Made by a program: the position numbers and the translations under genes. DNA of 64,000 bases, from assembly GCF_000512585.2 (NCBI RefSeq), contig NC_089241.1, positions 6,776,001 through 6,840,000 on the forward strand. The letters run 5' to 3'. The notes beneath the pieces are model-generated. The model was not told where the DNA came from. It was given only the letters and a program-made list of their open reading frames with translations, and did no database searches. This DNA is from Kwoniella bestiolae CBS 10118. Lineage: Eukaryota; Basidiomycota; Tremellomycetes; Tremellales; Cryptococcaceae. Shown here in pieces: positions 47,778 to 59,239 of this stretch. Within the stretch, counting starts at the first letter, position 1. The number at the start of each line of letters is the position of its first letter.

Positions 47778-49062
47778 CTAAATAGCATAACTCTCCTCGC
47801 TAAACCTCCCATCCTTCGCACTACCACTCTGAATCCGACCCTCCCATATCCCAAGCTCCATACCCATCTCCCAGCCCACCTTCTCCTCATCGTCGTCGTT
47901 CTGCTTCTGCTGCTGCTCGGGCGGGACAGGCATCTGAATGATCACTCCCATTTTCACTGGTTCGCCCGACGCTACTTCTCGATGTACCTCTTTGGTCTGT
48001 GGTGGTGGGGCTTCTGGCGGGGAGGATCGTTGGCGGAAGCCGAATAGTGGTCTTGGGGAGGAGACTTCGTTGGGAGGTGGGGAAGAAGTGGGAGGAGGGG
48101 AGGGTGGGAGGAGGGATTGGAGGGATATTGGCTGTGTGGGGGTGGGTCAGCTATATCGATTCTGGGGGATATTTTCTGAGAGTACGTGATATTGGGAATG
48201 ATGAGAGCGATTAATACCATGAGACTGATGTTCCCTCACGTATAAAGATTGTGAGAAGGCTTGAGGGGAAGACTATGACGTTGCGCAACCACACCATGGA
48301 AAGGGATAACTCACCTCAGCACTCTCCAGCCCCTCCTGATGCAAACCATTCTCATTCTCCCAAACCACGCAATCCCAAATCCCAGGCTTCATCTTTAACT
48401 TCTCCCTCTCCCTCTCCCTCTCCCTCCGCCTATTCAGCTCGCCCTCTATATTACCCAGTCGATCGAACCCCTCCGACGTCCATGTGGCCAATCCTGCAAG
48501 ACGCCAGTATGGGTCCATACCGGGCGAAGGGATCGGTTCGCCCCGTGCCAAGGCGATTTGGGTGGCAGTGCGATAGCGGCGGCGCATGCGGACTGCTCTG
48601 AGGGCTAGGCAGCCTGCGAGGATTAGGAGGACGACTAGGATTCCTAGGAACTGGATGAATGGGTTAGCTCGTGAGGTAATGTAAGCTTATTATGGATCAT
48701 ATCTCAATCCTCATCTGAGGGTCATTGACAGACGGGTAGCCAGTGATGATAGCGTAGACAGGCATGAGAAATATCCGGTATCTCATGATGTAAACCATTG
48801 ACATCATCCATCCATCTCTTACCACCCGTCTCCTGAGATGACCTCTCCAATCGATCAACCATCACACAACCTCACTCATCATGTAGCATCACACCCAAAA
48901 GACCAAGGCCAGACCACTCACAACCAAATAATACACATTCGGACTCCCAGGCCTATCATTATCCGCACTACCCCTCGACCCACTCTGCGTAGGGAACAAT
49001 CCCCTCGTGCTGCTCTCTGTGGCCGTCCCCGCAAAAAGGGGTGTGTCGGACGTGGAGCTCAT
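47778..49062 (-). CDS. Single-pass membrane protein, hypothetical
   Basis: Three exons (48922-49062, 48315-48650, 47778-48131), all phase 0, give 276 aa. Residues 1-40 are Ser/Thr-rich (MSSTSDTPLFAGTATESSTR). A TM spans roughly 44-68 (YYLVFLGILVVLLILAGCLAL), directly followed by a basic RAVRMRRRYR, so the long C-terminus is probably cytosolic. It then has ATQIALARGEPIPSPGM, a short Arg/Glu coil (RRREREREREKLKMK), and a Pro-rich linker before the terminal EESYAI. There is no signal peptide, so the TM may act as a signal anchor. Unrecognised; similar small type III-like proteins are common and unnamed in basidiomycetes. Intron 2 is 183 nt, unusually long. Confidence 0.7.
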
Positions 49063-49698
49063 CGCATTGGGATTGTATCCTAGGTTCCTATGTTGAAGGG
49101 GTGGATTGGAGGGAGAGGGGAAGGGGCCGGTTGTTCTGGATGACGGCCCCGCTGTTGGGTGAGAATGAGTGTGGGAAGGCAGCTTGATTGTGTGTCTTCG
49201 GGGGCGATGTTATGTAGAAGGGATGGCTGGCGGGATGGTTGGATGATCCTTTGATAGAGCGAATCAGAGTGTCGATGAGAGATAGGTGGTAGTTAGGATT
49301 AGATGTGATGGTATGATGATTTTCCCGATCTAATGGTTTCAGATTGTCTTGAACTGATTTCTTCAAGGTATGTACAGGCTCGAATATCGTTGCTACAATA
49401 CGAGTATCAAGATGTATATTGGATAGATGGATGGTTGTAAAGGTGATATAGAATGTCAAGAATTGTATAGAGTGATCTCTAAATACGTTGAAAGGAGACG
49501 GAAGAGGATGACGAAGTTGAGAGTTGAAAAGACGAAAACAACGTAAAGTCGAAGAGTGGCAAATTGGTTACTCTTACTGCACAACCGCAGTCAACATCCC
49601 CAAAATATCATTATGTCAACATGACATTGTCTTATGCATATATACAACTCTTACTAAAGCCTCTACGATGATGTATGCCATATACCTAAGCTCTCAAT
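49063..49698. other. Intergenic region and upstream leader
   Basis: 636 bp. A 123-codon minus ORF (49088-49459) precedes the single-TM gene but is low-complexity and unlike any family; it may be leader sequence or chance. Confidence 0.35.
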
Positions 49699-51734
49699 CT
49701 ACTGCGCTGGCTCTTCTGCATCGACATATTTGATAGACAAATTTACACTGACTGGTAATGCAGGATCGGTAACCACGATACCTTCCTCCTCATCTAACAA
49801 GTCTGAAAGGAGTTTGTCGAGATTCGGCTTGGTAGCTTCGAAAACATCCGGAGGTGAGGGCCAGAAGAGTGCTCCTTTGGAGTAAGATAAAGAGGGTTTT
49901 GATATTTGCCTAGCGAATCACAGCGTATTAGCATGTTTATATATGGCGTAGTGACAACAGCGAAGGAGGTATGTTATGAGGGTGCGGTATTCAGATTCAG
50001 ACGAGCTTCTCTGAATTATGACTCGATTCCACTTATAAATCGTGTGACATCACACTCACAGATCCTGCCTATTCGTCAAACTCTCTATGAATCTCTCCAA
50101 AGTCCAGTACCTACCCGCCTCAGCAGTCAGGCTTTCACCACCGCACACTGGACATTCAGGTCGTTTCTCATGTTCGAATGTGTATGTATAGACCGAATCG
50201 TTACCGACATACTGTGTAGACAGCAATCGTAAGCTTCATCAATATTTCTTAGGTAGCAGCTCGTTAGCTCACCATCATGTAGTTATTCAGGTAAGGTGCA
50301 CACGCAGTAGCTATTTTGAGAGCTTCGTTACAGCATGATGCTAAAGAGAACTGTCAGCTGAAAGCTTCATATCATGGAAGATACAAGGACAACTGACCTG
50401 CAATAATAGCATTCGTACTTGCTATAGCTGGTATGATATTCTTAACTACGCCCTGAGTCAACGCCCAAGTCACACCCTCAATCTTGAACTGTGCTGCTCT
50501 AGCGGAAGCTTGTTGGTATAGCCATTCGATGTGATCTGGATCGTCCGTATCAAGCTTTTTATCTGTTTCAAGAAGGTTCAGATAGATACGTGTCAGCTAA
50601 AAAGTTGCGAGAAGAATGTTCTATGCTGAAGCAGACCCACCTTTATGCACTTTCGGCCACTCGAGTACGCTCGCCCATTCTATACAATGCTCAGGCAGTC
50701 GAGGGGTATTGGCGATCGTACAGATGGGGAATGCGGTTGGAGGAGTGAGCATGTCGATCTAACATTAACATTTAAACAACATCATCAGCTTGAAGTTCCG
50801 AGCTGAGTCGGGTAGAGATGAGCTGACTCACCGAACATTCGTAACAAGAGGTGACCGTGGGTAAGATAACTCTAGCCTGACCTTTAAACCCTTCTGTCCC
50901 ACCGTCAATCAAAGGTTTCAGCTGTTCTTCATCCTCTTGGGCCATCTGCACGAGAGTAGCATTGATCCATCGCCTGGCTGATATACTGTCCAATCCGGCT
51001 ACGACGATGTTGAATTGCTCGTAAAATGATATGGGGTGATCCTGGATTTTACCGTGATATCTGGCCATTCCAAATCAGCTAAAGTTTCCTTCAAGGAGCT
51101 TGCAAAAGAGAGAAGAGCTGAGGTAAGACATACGGTGTAACTTTTACTCCTGGGACTCTGTTCATTACGAATTCAGCAGCTACGAGAGCTTTCGACTTCC
51201 CTACATCTACTTCTCTGTCAGGTTTAGATGCGTCAGCCCAGGGCGTTCTAGACTTTGAGAGCAAGCTAGCTAACCTGAATAAGAATTGCCTATTGAGGTT
51301 GGAGATATCGATAGTGTCCATGTCGATCACGTGAATATCATTGAAGCCAGCTGAATTTCATGTCACTATCATCAGCTTTTACCCTTGGAATGATCATACT
51401 AGCTGACCCACTCAAAGCTAGATTCTGTAATATCTCGCATCCCAATCCTCCAGCTCCAATCACAAGGATTTTGCTTTGAGTCCGCAGAAAGTCTTTGGTC
51501 TGAAGGCATGATAGTATCAGCTACTCCGATGTAACACATACGATCGATTATAAAAAGCTGCCTCACCCCTTGACCACCCTCAAACCTCTCGTCCGTCCAT
51601 GGCCCCTTCCTATCGAGGATCTTATCGATACTCGCGAATCTAGTCTCGTCGGACAGATAGGAAGCCAGCTTTGAGCTTGAGCTTGAGCTGGATGCGATAC
51701 CGTTGGGTACGCCGTTGAGTACTGCTGCTGTCAT
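49699..51734 (-). CDS. UBA3: NEDD8-activating enzyme E1 catalytic subunit UBA3
   Basis: Activates NEDD8 (Rub1) with its partner AppBp1/Ula1, feeding the neddylation of cullins. Start MTAAVLNGVPNG. Signatures are ILVIGAGGLGCEILQNLAL (nucleotide-binding glycine loop), HVIDMDTIDISNLNRQFLFR, GKSKALVAAEFV and VVAGLDSISARRWIN. The zinc pairs are SCYECS and CPVCGG, and the catalytic cysteine lies in FPICTIANTPRLPEHCIE. SNAIIAASCC-like sequence with TNAIIA follows. The C-terminus (SVNLSIKYVDAEE) is the short ubiquitin-fold part that recruits the E2 Ubc12. About nine exons. Total near 430 aa, as usual for UBA3. It is divergent from RIO2 over only 330 bp. Confidence 0.95.
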
Positions 51735-52064
51735 TGTGGTCGTTGATGATTGGGTGTGGTAGTGATGAAAAGCAGTAATGAAGAGGAAGGAAGGAACAAG
51801 GATATCATATAGTTATAGTTGATGTAAGCAGTAAGCACCAGTAGGGTAACAGTATAGTGAGGCGCCCCGATCGATGACGGAGTTTTGATAGCTCTCCGCG
51901 TCATGTCACGTGATTCAGAGATTTCTGCCTCGTTGAGCTCTGTTTTCGTGACCGTTTAGTCCTGCTAAATGTCAATCTCAACATTGAAATGCGAGTGTAT
52001 ATATAACACCAAATACCTCTCATAATCCCTCATCATTTCACCATAGCATTGAGAGACAAGCGAG
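51735..52064. promoter_or_regulatory. Shared bidirectional promoter region
   Basis: 330 bp between the divergent UBA3 and RIO2 starts. It includes a CACGTGA E-box-like element (ATGTCACGTGATTC at about 51903), like the one near eIF4E. No TATA box is obvious for either gene. Confidence 0.5.
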
Positions 52065-54365
52065 ATGAAGTTAGATGCCACAGACTTGAGATATATCTCA
52101 GCGGATGAATTTAGGGTACTTTCAGCTGTAAGTTTAAGGGATCTCATCGTCCATCAACCACATCTTCTCTTGGTCGATCTGCCATATGGCGGTCCGGGAT
52201 GCTGCTGCATTATGAGTTCGGAAAGGGTGCATCGTGAATGCTGAAAGGCATGTACTGATAGAGTTATGTCTAATAGGTCGAGATAGGCTCGAAGAACCAT
52301 GAGGTGGTACCTACCTCGCTCATAGCTGAATTATCAGGAATAAGAGGAGGGGGAGTGAACAAGGCTTTGGGGGAGTTGGCGAAGAGAAACCTGGTAGGAA
52401 GATCACAGAATATCAAGTGTGAGTTTGACATTCTAGGATGACAATTCATGTACCGTCTATATTCCGCCTTCACTTGATTTTGGTATCAGTCGATTGAACA
52501 CTGTCGGCTTACGATACATTTTATATTTCAGACGATGGATATCGATTAACCTACGGAGGATTAGATTACCTAGCACTACGTACCTTCTCAAGAAGGAAAC
52601 TACCAAGTATTCACTCTGTAGGGACCAGGGTGGGTGTGGGGAAGGAAAGTGATATTATGATAGTTGCCGATGAAAGCGGTGAAAAGAGGATATTGAAGAT
52701 GCACAGGTATGTGGTCGATTGTTCTGCCAATCTGGCTTTCTCAGTACCTATGGATCGAGCGAAGCCGATATAAACGTCGTCCATAGACTTGGTCGAATCT
52801 CCTTCCGAGCTATCAAGTCTAAACGAGATTATCTGGGTAAAAGGAAGAGTGCGTCATGGATGTACATGAGTAGATTATCTGCTCAGAAGGAGTTCGCCTT
52901 TATGAAGGTACGTAAACTCCTCAGCTTGAGAGACCATGATGTCTTCATAATCAGAAGCTGATACAAGAGAACACGTTGATAGGCTCTTTACGAGCATGAT
53001 TTCCCCGTACCAGTCCCAATAGACCAAGCAAGACATTGCGTAGTCATGTCTCTGATAGACGGATACCCATTGTAAGTATAGCATTTCTTGCTCCGTCATC
53101 TCTTCTCCTCGATCGGTACGACTCCGCAGTCTCAGACTGACGACTGAAATGGTCCAGGCGAGCAATCGAACAATGCGACGATCCCGCCGACCTTTACTCG
53201 AAATTGATGGAATTGATCGTCCGACTGGCTCACGCAGGATTGATACATGGCGATTTCAATGAATTCAACATTATGATTCAGAGGAAGAGCGGTGAACCCG
53301 TTGTGATTGATTTCCCTCAGATGATCAGTACGAGACATGAGAATGCGGAATAGTGGGTATCTTGTATTGCAACACCAAAATCTAATCTAGAGAGCTGACA
53401 TATCATTGTAGCTTCTTCAATCGAGATGTAAACTGTATAAGGCGGTTCTTCCGTCGTAGGTTCCGGTACGAGGCTTTATCATGGCCTACTTGGAAGGATG
53501 TCTTGGAAATCGAGGAAGATGAAGTCTTGGAAGAACAAGATCTTGCTTCTATCTCGGAGGAGGAAGAGGAAGAAGGAACAGAGAAGGTCACGGAGGGACC
53601 TGCTGAAGCAGATGAGAAGGAAGAAGACGAGAACCAAGCAGAAAGCTCGAAGACTGCTCAGAAGAGGTTGAGGATAGATCTAGAAGTGGAAGCTAGTGGA
53701 TTTGGAAGAGCTTTACAGAGGGAGCTGGAAGACGTAAGTCTAAAGTCAGATACCGGACGAACATGGCTTCGTGTTGACGTCGTGCACAGTATATGCTGGA
53801 AGTCCAGGATCTACCTCCCAGCGATGGTGAGGAAGAAGATGATGATGACGAGGATGATGACGAAGACGAAGATGTGGAGGAGCAAGAAGACGATGAGAAC
53901 AACAACGAAGACACCTCAGCACCATTCGACGAAGCAGCCTTCCAAGCCGAGATGTCCGCTCGACTCGAAGCTATCCGGCTCCACAAAGCATTAGGAAACG
54001 ATGATCCCGATGATCTCCTTTCTGATCAGGAATCCGAACATTCCCTAAGTGATATATCGGAGTCCAATTCGGAAGATTCGGACGATTCTACCGGCCCCGC
54101 CCAAACGGATTATACATCGTATATGCCCTCTCAGCGCAACGCCAGGAGACACCACGATAGAGTTCAGATCAAGAAGATTGGCGATAAGAAGGGTGGATCA
54201 GATCTGATCAAAGATACTGTTGCCAAACAGGTGAGCAGAGAGAGACAGTTGAGCGAGAGGAAACATCATGGCAAGAGTGGGGCGAAGGTTGGGAAGAGGA
54301 AGGGAAGTAAGTGGAAGAACTCGGATAAGTATGCTACGGGTGGTGGGAAGGATGGGGGCTGGTAA
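52065..54365 (+). CDS. RIO2: Atypical protein kinase RIO2 (40S maturation)
   Basis: RIO2 is needed for cytoplasmic maturation of the 40S subunit. Start MKLDATDLRYISADEFRVLS. The N-terminal winged helix is EIGSKNHEVVPTSLIAELSGI and GGVNKALGELAKRNLV. The kinase part has GVGKESDIMIV (nucleotide loop), ILKMHRLGRISFRAIKSKRDY (ATP-binding Lys), SRLSAQKEFAFMKAL, HGDFNEFNIMI (catalytic Asp) and VIDFPQMISTRHENAE (metal-binding Asp). The tail of over 250 residues is very acidic (Asp/Glu runs such as EEDDDDEDDDEDEDVEE) and ends Lys/Gly-rich (KVGKRKGSKWKNSDKY), typical of fungal RIO2. About eight exons. With DBP6 it is one of two ribosome-assembly genes here. Confidence 0.95.
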
Positions 54366-54644
54366 GACCTCCAATGGGGAGCTGGAAATTCACGGATTTC
54401 TATGCAGTCACACCCTGCAAAGTCTCCCAGGGCATGTATAATCGGGTGCACAATCTTGCTATGTGATCTGTTTAAGACATGGTTTCACCCTGTCATCCAC
54501 TTGTACCCCTAAATCAGACACAAGAGCATGACGACCAGGTACGCATCGCCCATCCGACTCCTATAGAATGACGGCAACCCGATTCCATCAGGTTGCTTTC
54601 GCTCACGTTACACCAAGCAGTCGGTATTATTCCATGTTGACCTG
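54366..54644. other. Convergent intergenic region
   Basis: 279 bp between RIO2 and the first Cys-motif gene. I see no gene. Confidence 0.4.
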
Positions 54645-56103
54645 TCAGACATCGTTGATATACCACTGATCCTGGAAGTACAAATCTGGTCTCGCCGAGT
54701 GCCCATAAGCGAGACTTGAGTTATTCACTTGACTCATCTGAGCCAGCTGTTCAGAAATATCCTGCGAGTAGAAATCGGATCGTCTTTGCTGTATTTGATG
54801 ACTATGAGAATCCAACACAGCGAGCTGTAAGGAGATATCCCTAGAATAGAAATCAGAGCCTTCCACCCAAGGCTGGTCGTATTTCACGTAATTGGACATG
54901 CGGTCGTGGGAATTTGGTTGATTAGATGGATGAAGCGAATGTGTAGGGTTCTTAAGCTCTCTATTGGTCAATCCGACATCTTGATTATGCATTGAAGGAA
55001 GGAAAACCCGGTAATGTTCCATTGGAGATATAATTTGCAGAGGCGCATGGCTCGGTTCGGGGAATGGCGTCACCACATCAAGGCTGGGATCGTTGAGTAG
55101 AATCAAGTCATCAAGATCAGGCTCACCAGGTACAAAGAGCTGCTTATCCCGATCCTCCCCTCGTTCCGATATCGCTCTATGGCGGACAAAGTTTTCAGAT
55201 GATGTGCGAGGGACTGAACGTGCGTCAAGATGTCGTGATGCTATCAACTCGAGATTGATGGTAACTTCAATCGGTGGTGTGGCATGATCATTCTGCTCTA
55301 GCACTAGCATCGATGAATCCGTGTTAGAGTGACTGTTCCACACAGTCACGAGCCCTCTACTTTTCAGGTCCGTGCCGTTCTCCTCCGGATCTGCAGGTAT
55401 ACAGCTGACCACGCCAGTGCTGTCGTCAACATCGGGTAACTTTCTGGGTCGCCTGGCCGCTATCTTCAGGGTGTCTGGCTTGTGAAGGCGATACAGCTCT
55501 CTGTATGACATCGTCCACTGAATATCGTTTTCTTTGTTGGCCGCCATCAGATTCTCAACCCACAGAGGAAGCCCTTCATGTCTATGTCGATCGTAAAAAT
55601 TGGTCATATGTTTTACATGCTTGCTCTGTCTTGTAAATCCAGTAAGCTGACATGGCCACCTCACATGAGGCAGAACCACAGGGGACACCAAGAAGGAGGA
55701 TCCACAAACTCACGTGCTCTGTACAAATATCGACCTCATCGGGATGACCATTGGAAGGTTTGATTGACCTTCCACAAACTATTTCTGTCTCTTCTCCAGT
55801 CGCACTGACCTCGATCCATTTGATATCGCATTTCCCATGCCTATTGTATGCCCTACGGGTATAGCTTGGCCGGGATCTTCGGTCGGAAAGATGTTGATGA
55901 TCATTCATGTTTGGCTCCTGTGAGCGCAAAAGGAGATGTTTCTCGATGATTGGCAGTTCAGGACCACAGTGAAGGTGAAGCTCGCATTTGGGAAGAATCA
56001 GAAGTTCTCTATATGGGCGTACCAACTCCTAAAAGACAGGCGTCATGAAACATGCAATGATGTCATCCACATAGTTGCAAGCCAGGTTTGAGGGCTGTTC
56101 CAT
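54645..56103 (-). CDS. Unrecognised Cys/His-motif protein, copy B of a paralogous pair
   Basis: Three exons (56071-56103, 55714-56028, 54645-55625), all phase 0, give 442 aa from ATG 56103 (MEQPSNLACNY). Near residues 80-115 lies a Cys/His cluster: GKCDIKWIEV, then VCGR, a 13-residue spacer, and DICTEH, that is C-x16-C-x2-H. Exon 3 starts immediately after this motif with SKHVKHMTNFYDRHRHEGLPLW. The rest is polar, with SDFYSRDIS and SDFYSQDIS repeated once, and ends FQDQWYINDV. No known zinc-finger family fits cleanly; a nucleic-acid-binding regulator is possible, not shown. The 42-nt first intron is very short, with a weak donor (GTGGAT), so the first 11 residues are less certain. It pairs with the neighbouring minus-strand gene (56635-58055). 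Confidence 0.6.
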
Positions 56104-56634
56104 TGTGATGCAGGGCAGTTGTGGGACGACTTTGCGGACGAAACTGGTGTCGGACCAAACAGAAAAAGGATTTCGCGTCAAGCACTTTCATGGCCACTCG
56201 GTATCATGTCAGAAAACTGCCCACAATTCGAAAAGAAGTTCTGTCACTCGTGATCATATGGGAAGAGGTTTGATCGGGTTTACAGACCACTCCTGCTACG
56301 ACTAACTGAAGCTATTTATCTACAATTACATGAATGACATGATAAGCCAAGCTTGCTGGGAGCATTTCTTGATCCACGTTGCCTTCAGCATCATCTCAAG
56401 GTAGTCCATAGCTTGCTTAGCCTGACACCCATAGTGCCGGAAAGTAGCGTCCTTTTCCATCGCGCTGAACAGCATTGTGAATGACTCTCAAAGGTGAGCA
56501 TTCCCACATTTGATCTCCCCTTCATTCTGCTCGAGTCTGTGTTTTGCGTAATGCGCCATCTCAGCTACACGGGCAGATCATGTCCACATACAGTAACAAT
56601 TCATAACTGGGGCTGAAGTAAGCTATTTTACTAA
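56104..56634. other. Intergenic region between the paralogous pair
   Basis: 531 bp, probably the promoter of copy B and the 3' flank of copy A. Short ORFs on the plus strand have no support. I see no repeat. Confidence 0.35.
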
Positions 56635-58055
56635 TCACTGTAAATGTGTATCTATGTCATCCGTGAGCTCAACTCCAAAATCATCTGGCCAAGTGAATTC
56701 ATTGCCGTCAACAGCTATTTGCTGGCGTTCTGTCCACAACGCATGATAGGCTTCGAGAGATCTTGCGTATAACTCCGCGTATTCTTTCCTCTTTCCTCTC
56801 TGAAATTTAATCCACCTCCCCAAAGCCTTCGACTCGGTCTGCTCAAGCGGAGTACTGTTCATGAGAACGTCATCGCATCTGCTCCGATTGTCCATATATC
56901 TTTTCGCTCGAGTGCTATCTCGCAGCTGCTTCTTTGTGACTGTATATGTAGCCCAATCGTTGATGAGCCTCGTAGGGGGTACAGGCTTGTAAGTTGGAGT
57001 AGTCAAGGTCATTGCCCCCTTGTTATCTCGCTAACAGTAAAATCCAACATTGGTGACAAGTGCTGGAGGTCAGCATGAAAATCACTCCATTCACGTCCGC
57101 GTCCCGAGTATTCTGGGAGACATGATAAAGGTACCTACGCAATAATAACATATCGGATCCTTCTCATAATCCCAAATCTGATGCGTAAAACGCCTGCCGC
57201 ATATGCCAACTTGGCCCTTTGGCTTTCCGGGTTTCGTATGTTGCTCCTAGTGATGGCAATGCAGATGGTTGTCTTTGTGCCCAAATAGCTGTCACGAGAT
57301 CGGTTTCCAGGTGTACTTAAGCCCGATGCGCCAGGATAGGAAGAGGAGGTCGCTAGACTCCTTGCATTGCCTATCTCAGCCTGGTTTGTAGAGATGTTCG
57401 TTGCATAGAAAGGCGAAGCCATTGTGTCACTCTGGCACTGGTGCTGTTCGGGACGAAAGGCTGTGTTCAATCGGTCTACATATGGCGTGGTCATCGAGTC
57501 TGGATCAGGCCACGGAAGAACAGCCGAGATGCCATTGACCGAGTCGGTCGTATTTGGGCTGTGTGGGTATTGATCGGATGTAGGCTGAACGTCAGGCCCT
57601 TGAAATGTCCATTGATGGTGCTGATAACTTCCCCCATGAGCATGGTATGGTAGATTCCTATCAGGCACTTGGAGATCAGGACAGACTTCGGCTGTTGCTA
57701 GGTTGTAAGTGGGCGCAGAGTACAGGTAGTTCTGCCGTGCGATCGATGGAGGTTGGGGTCTCTTTTGACTCAAAGTGTGGCTCTCAAATGCTTGGGCAAT
57801 CTCCCTAGTAGCTGGAAAGACGATTTGAGGGTCCGGAACGTACTCTTCAGTCTGATATGAAAAGTTGTCGTTGACATTAAGAAAGTTTGAGGAGAAGGCT
57901 ATATCGATCTCCGGCAAAAAACCATCGGCACCGTTAGAGTGCGGTCCTACATCTCCCCAATGCGCTTGGTTCGATTGCACTTGACTCATCACAGTATCAT
58001 CAAGGGTTGTACTTCCCACTCCATATGGTGCCCTGGCTGGACCTTCCTGCTCCAT
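56635..58055 (-). CDS. Unrecognised Cys-motif protein, copy A, probably frameshifted
   Basis: From ATG 58055 (MEQEGPARAPYGVGS) one frame is open to a TAG at 57135, about 306 codons, polar and Pro/Gln/Ser-rich. Near 57250 the conserved part moves to another frame: this reads EQHTKPGKPKGQVGICGRRF and continues to DPICYYC, that is C-x16-C-x2-C, matching copy B. A GTAGGT donor at 57138 then splices in phase 0 to RDNKGAMTLTTPTYKP, and the second exon runs to TGA 56635 (DTHLQ). The frame change at about 57247 has no phase-compatible intron that I can find, so a single-base indel (or sequencing error) is more likely. If real, this copy is a pseudogene, although it retains the rest of its coding sequence. 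The conserved intron position after the Cys motif is the same as in copy B. Confidence 0.55.
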
Positions 58056-59239
58056 GTGATCCTTGACCTATGATGGCCTTTTTCGTGATCCATGCAGACC
58101 GAGGGTGTTGAAGTCTTCGTAGGAAAGGTTCATCCTCTGCCTGGGCATTTTCTCCCTTCTCTTTGATCGTGCGCAGGGTTATTGAGATGACGAACAATGG
58201 TTCACCCAAGCTAATATGCGTAACACCTCTAGTGTTCTAGAGCCACTCCGATTTCAAGAGTGAAAGAACTATGGACTTTAGGAACAAGTGGCGACAGAAG
58301 AAAAACGGCTGTGCATATTTGATTAGCGGAATAATCTCAGTGCGATTTCCAACAACATGGTCGGAGCTACAGACTTCTTCACTTGACTGCTCATGACAAA
58401 GGACCTGTGCGTACCCATAGACAACAGTCATTTGGATGCTGAGCTGAACCGTCCTTTATGTTATGCCCTGTTCAAGGGTTTCAGCTTTTCCCATTGAGGA
58501 GGCACTTTAGCGATGGATCATACAAAGTCTTTTATGTACTGCCCAAGCCTATATACTGTGAACAACCACCCTCGGTAAGATCACGGTCTCTCCATTTCCT
58601 TCTCTTGTCGTAGCCCCCCTGGCTGAAGCACACGCAGCCAATGAGACGCGAAGTGCGTTCCTTATGCGCATCGAACTAGCGGCGAGCGAGGTGATCAAAT
58701 ATTGATCTTGCGTGGCGTCCTGTGAAGCATTTGACAAGTATCTGACACATCATGATGTGTGGAGATGTCACTGATGGACTCAGCAGTATGGACACCAGGG
58801 CGGCATCGCATTACATGTATCAGCCGAACAAGCCAGCAAGGCTTTGACCCGTCAAGCCACTTCATCGGGGATACCGGTGATCGCACAGACTCCTACATCA
58901 AACAGCCAAGATCAATCAAGATCCTATCATCCTTTGTAGGCAATGTTGATGACTCTCCGTGGAGAGGACAAGAAAGGAGGCAACAGCAGATTGTGAGAGA
59001 GAACAAAGTATGCTAAGAACGGAAATGATGGTGTGATGCGCTATGTCCTGTGCTTCAAGATCAAGGCTCATTAATCACCTGATTAGATCGAACACAGACA
59101 TACATCAACTTTCCTCTTTCCTCTCCTATGTGTTTATTTTTGGTCATACAGTATTTATAGTACACTGATCGACAGATTTGCCACTCACCGATTCCTGTTT
59201 TATTCATGTGTTTTTACTGTACGAGCGAGCTGATACAAT
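58056..59239. other. Intergenic region
   Basis: About 1.2 kb between copy A and the phospholipase gene. Several 60-70 codon minus ORFs (58000-58886) carry no resemblance. GTATTTATAG at 59151-59160, about 85 bp before the ATG at 59240, is a candidate TATA element. I see nothing else. Confidence 0.4.

Noticed and set aside
53693..53986. Ser-rich minus ORF over the RIO2 tail
   Set aside because: Mirror image of the Asp/Glu codon run of RIO2.
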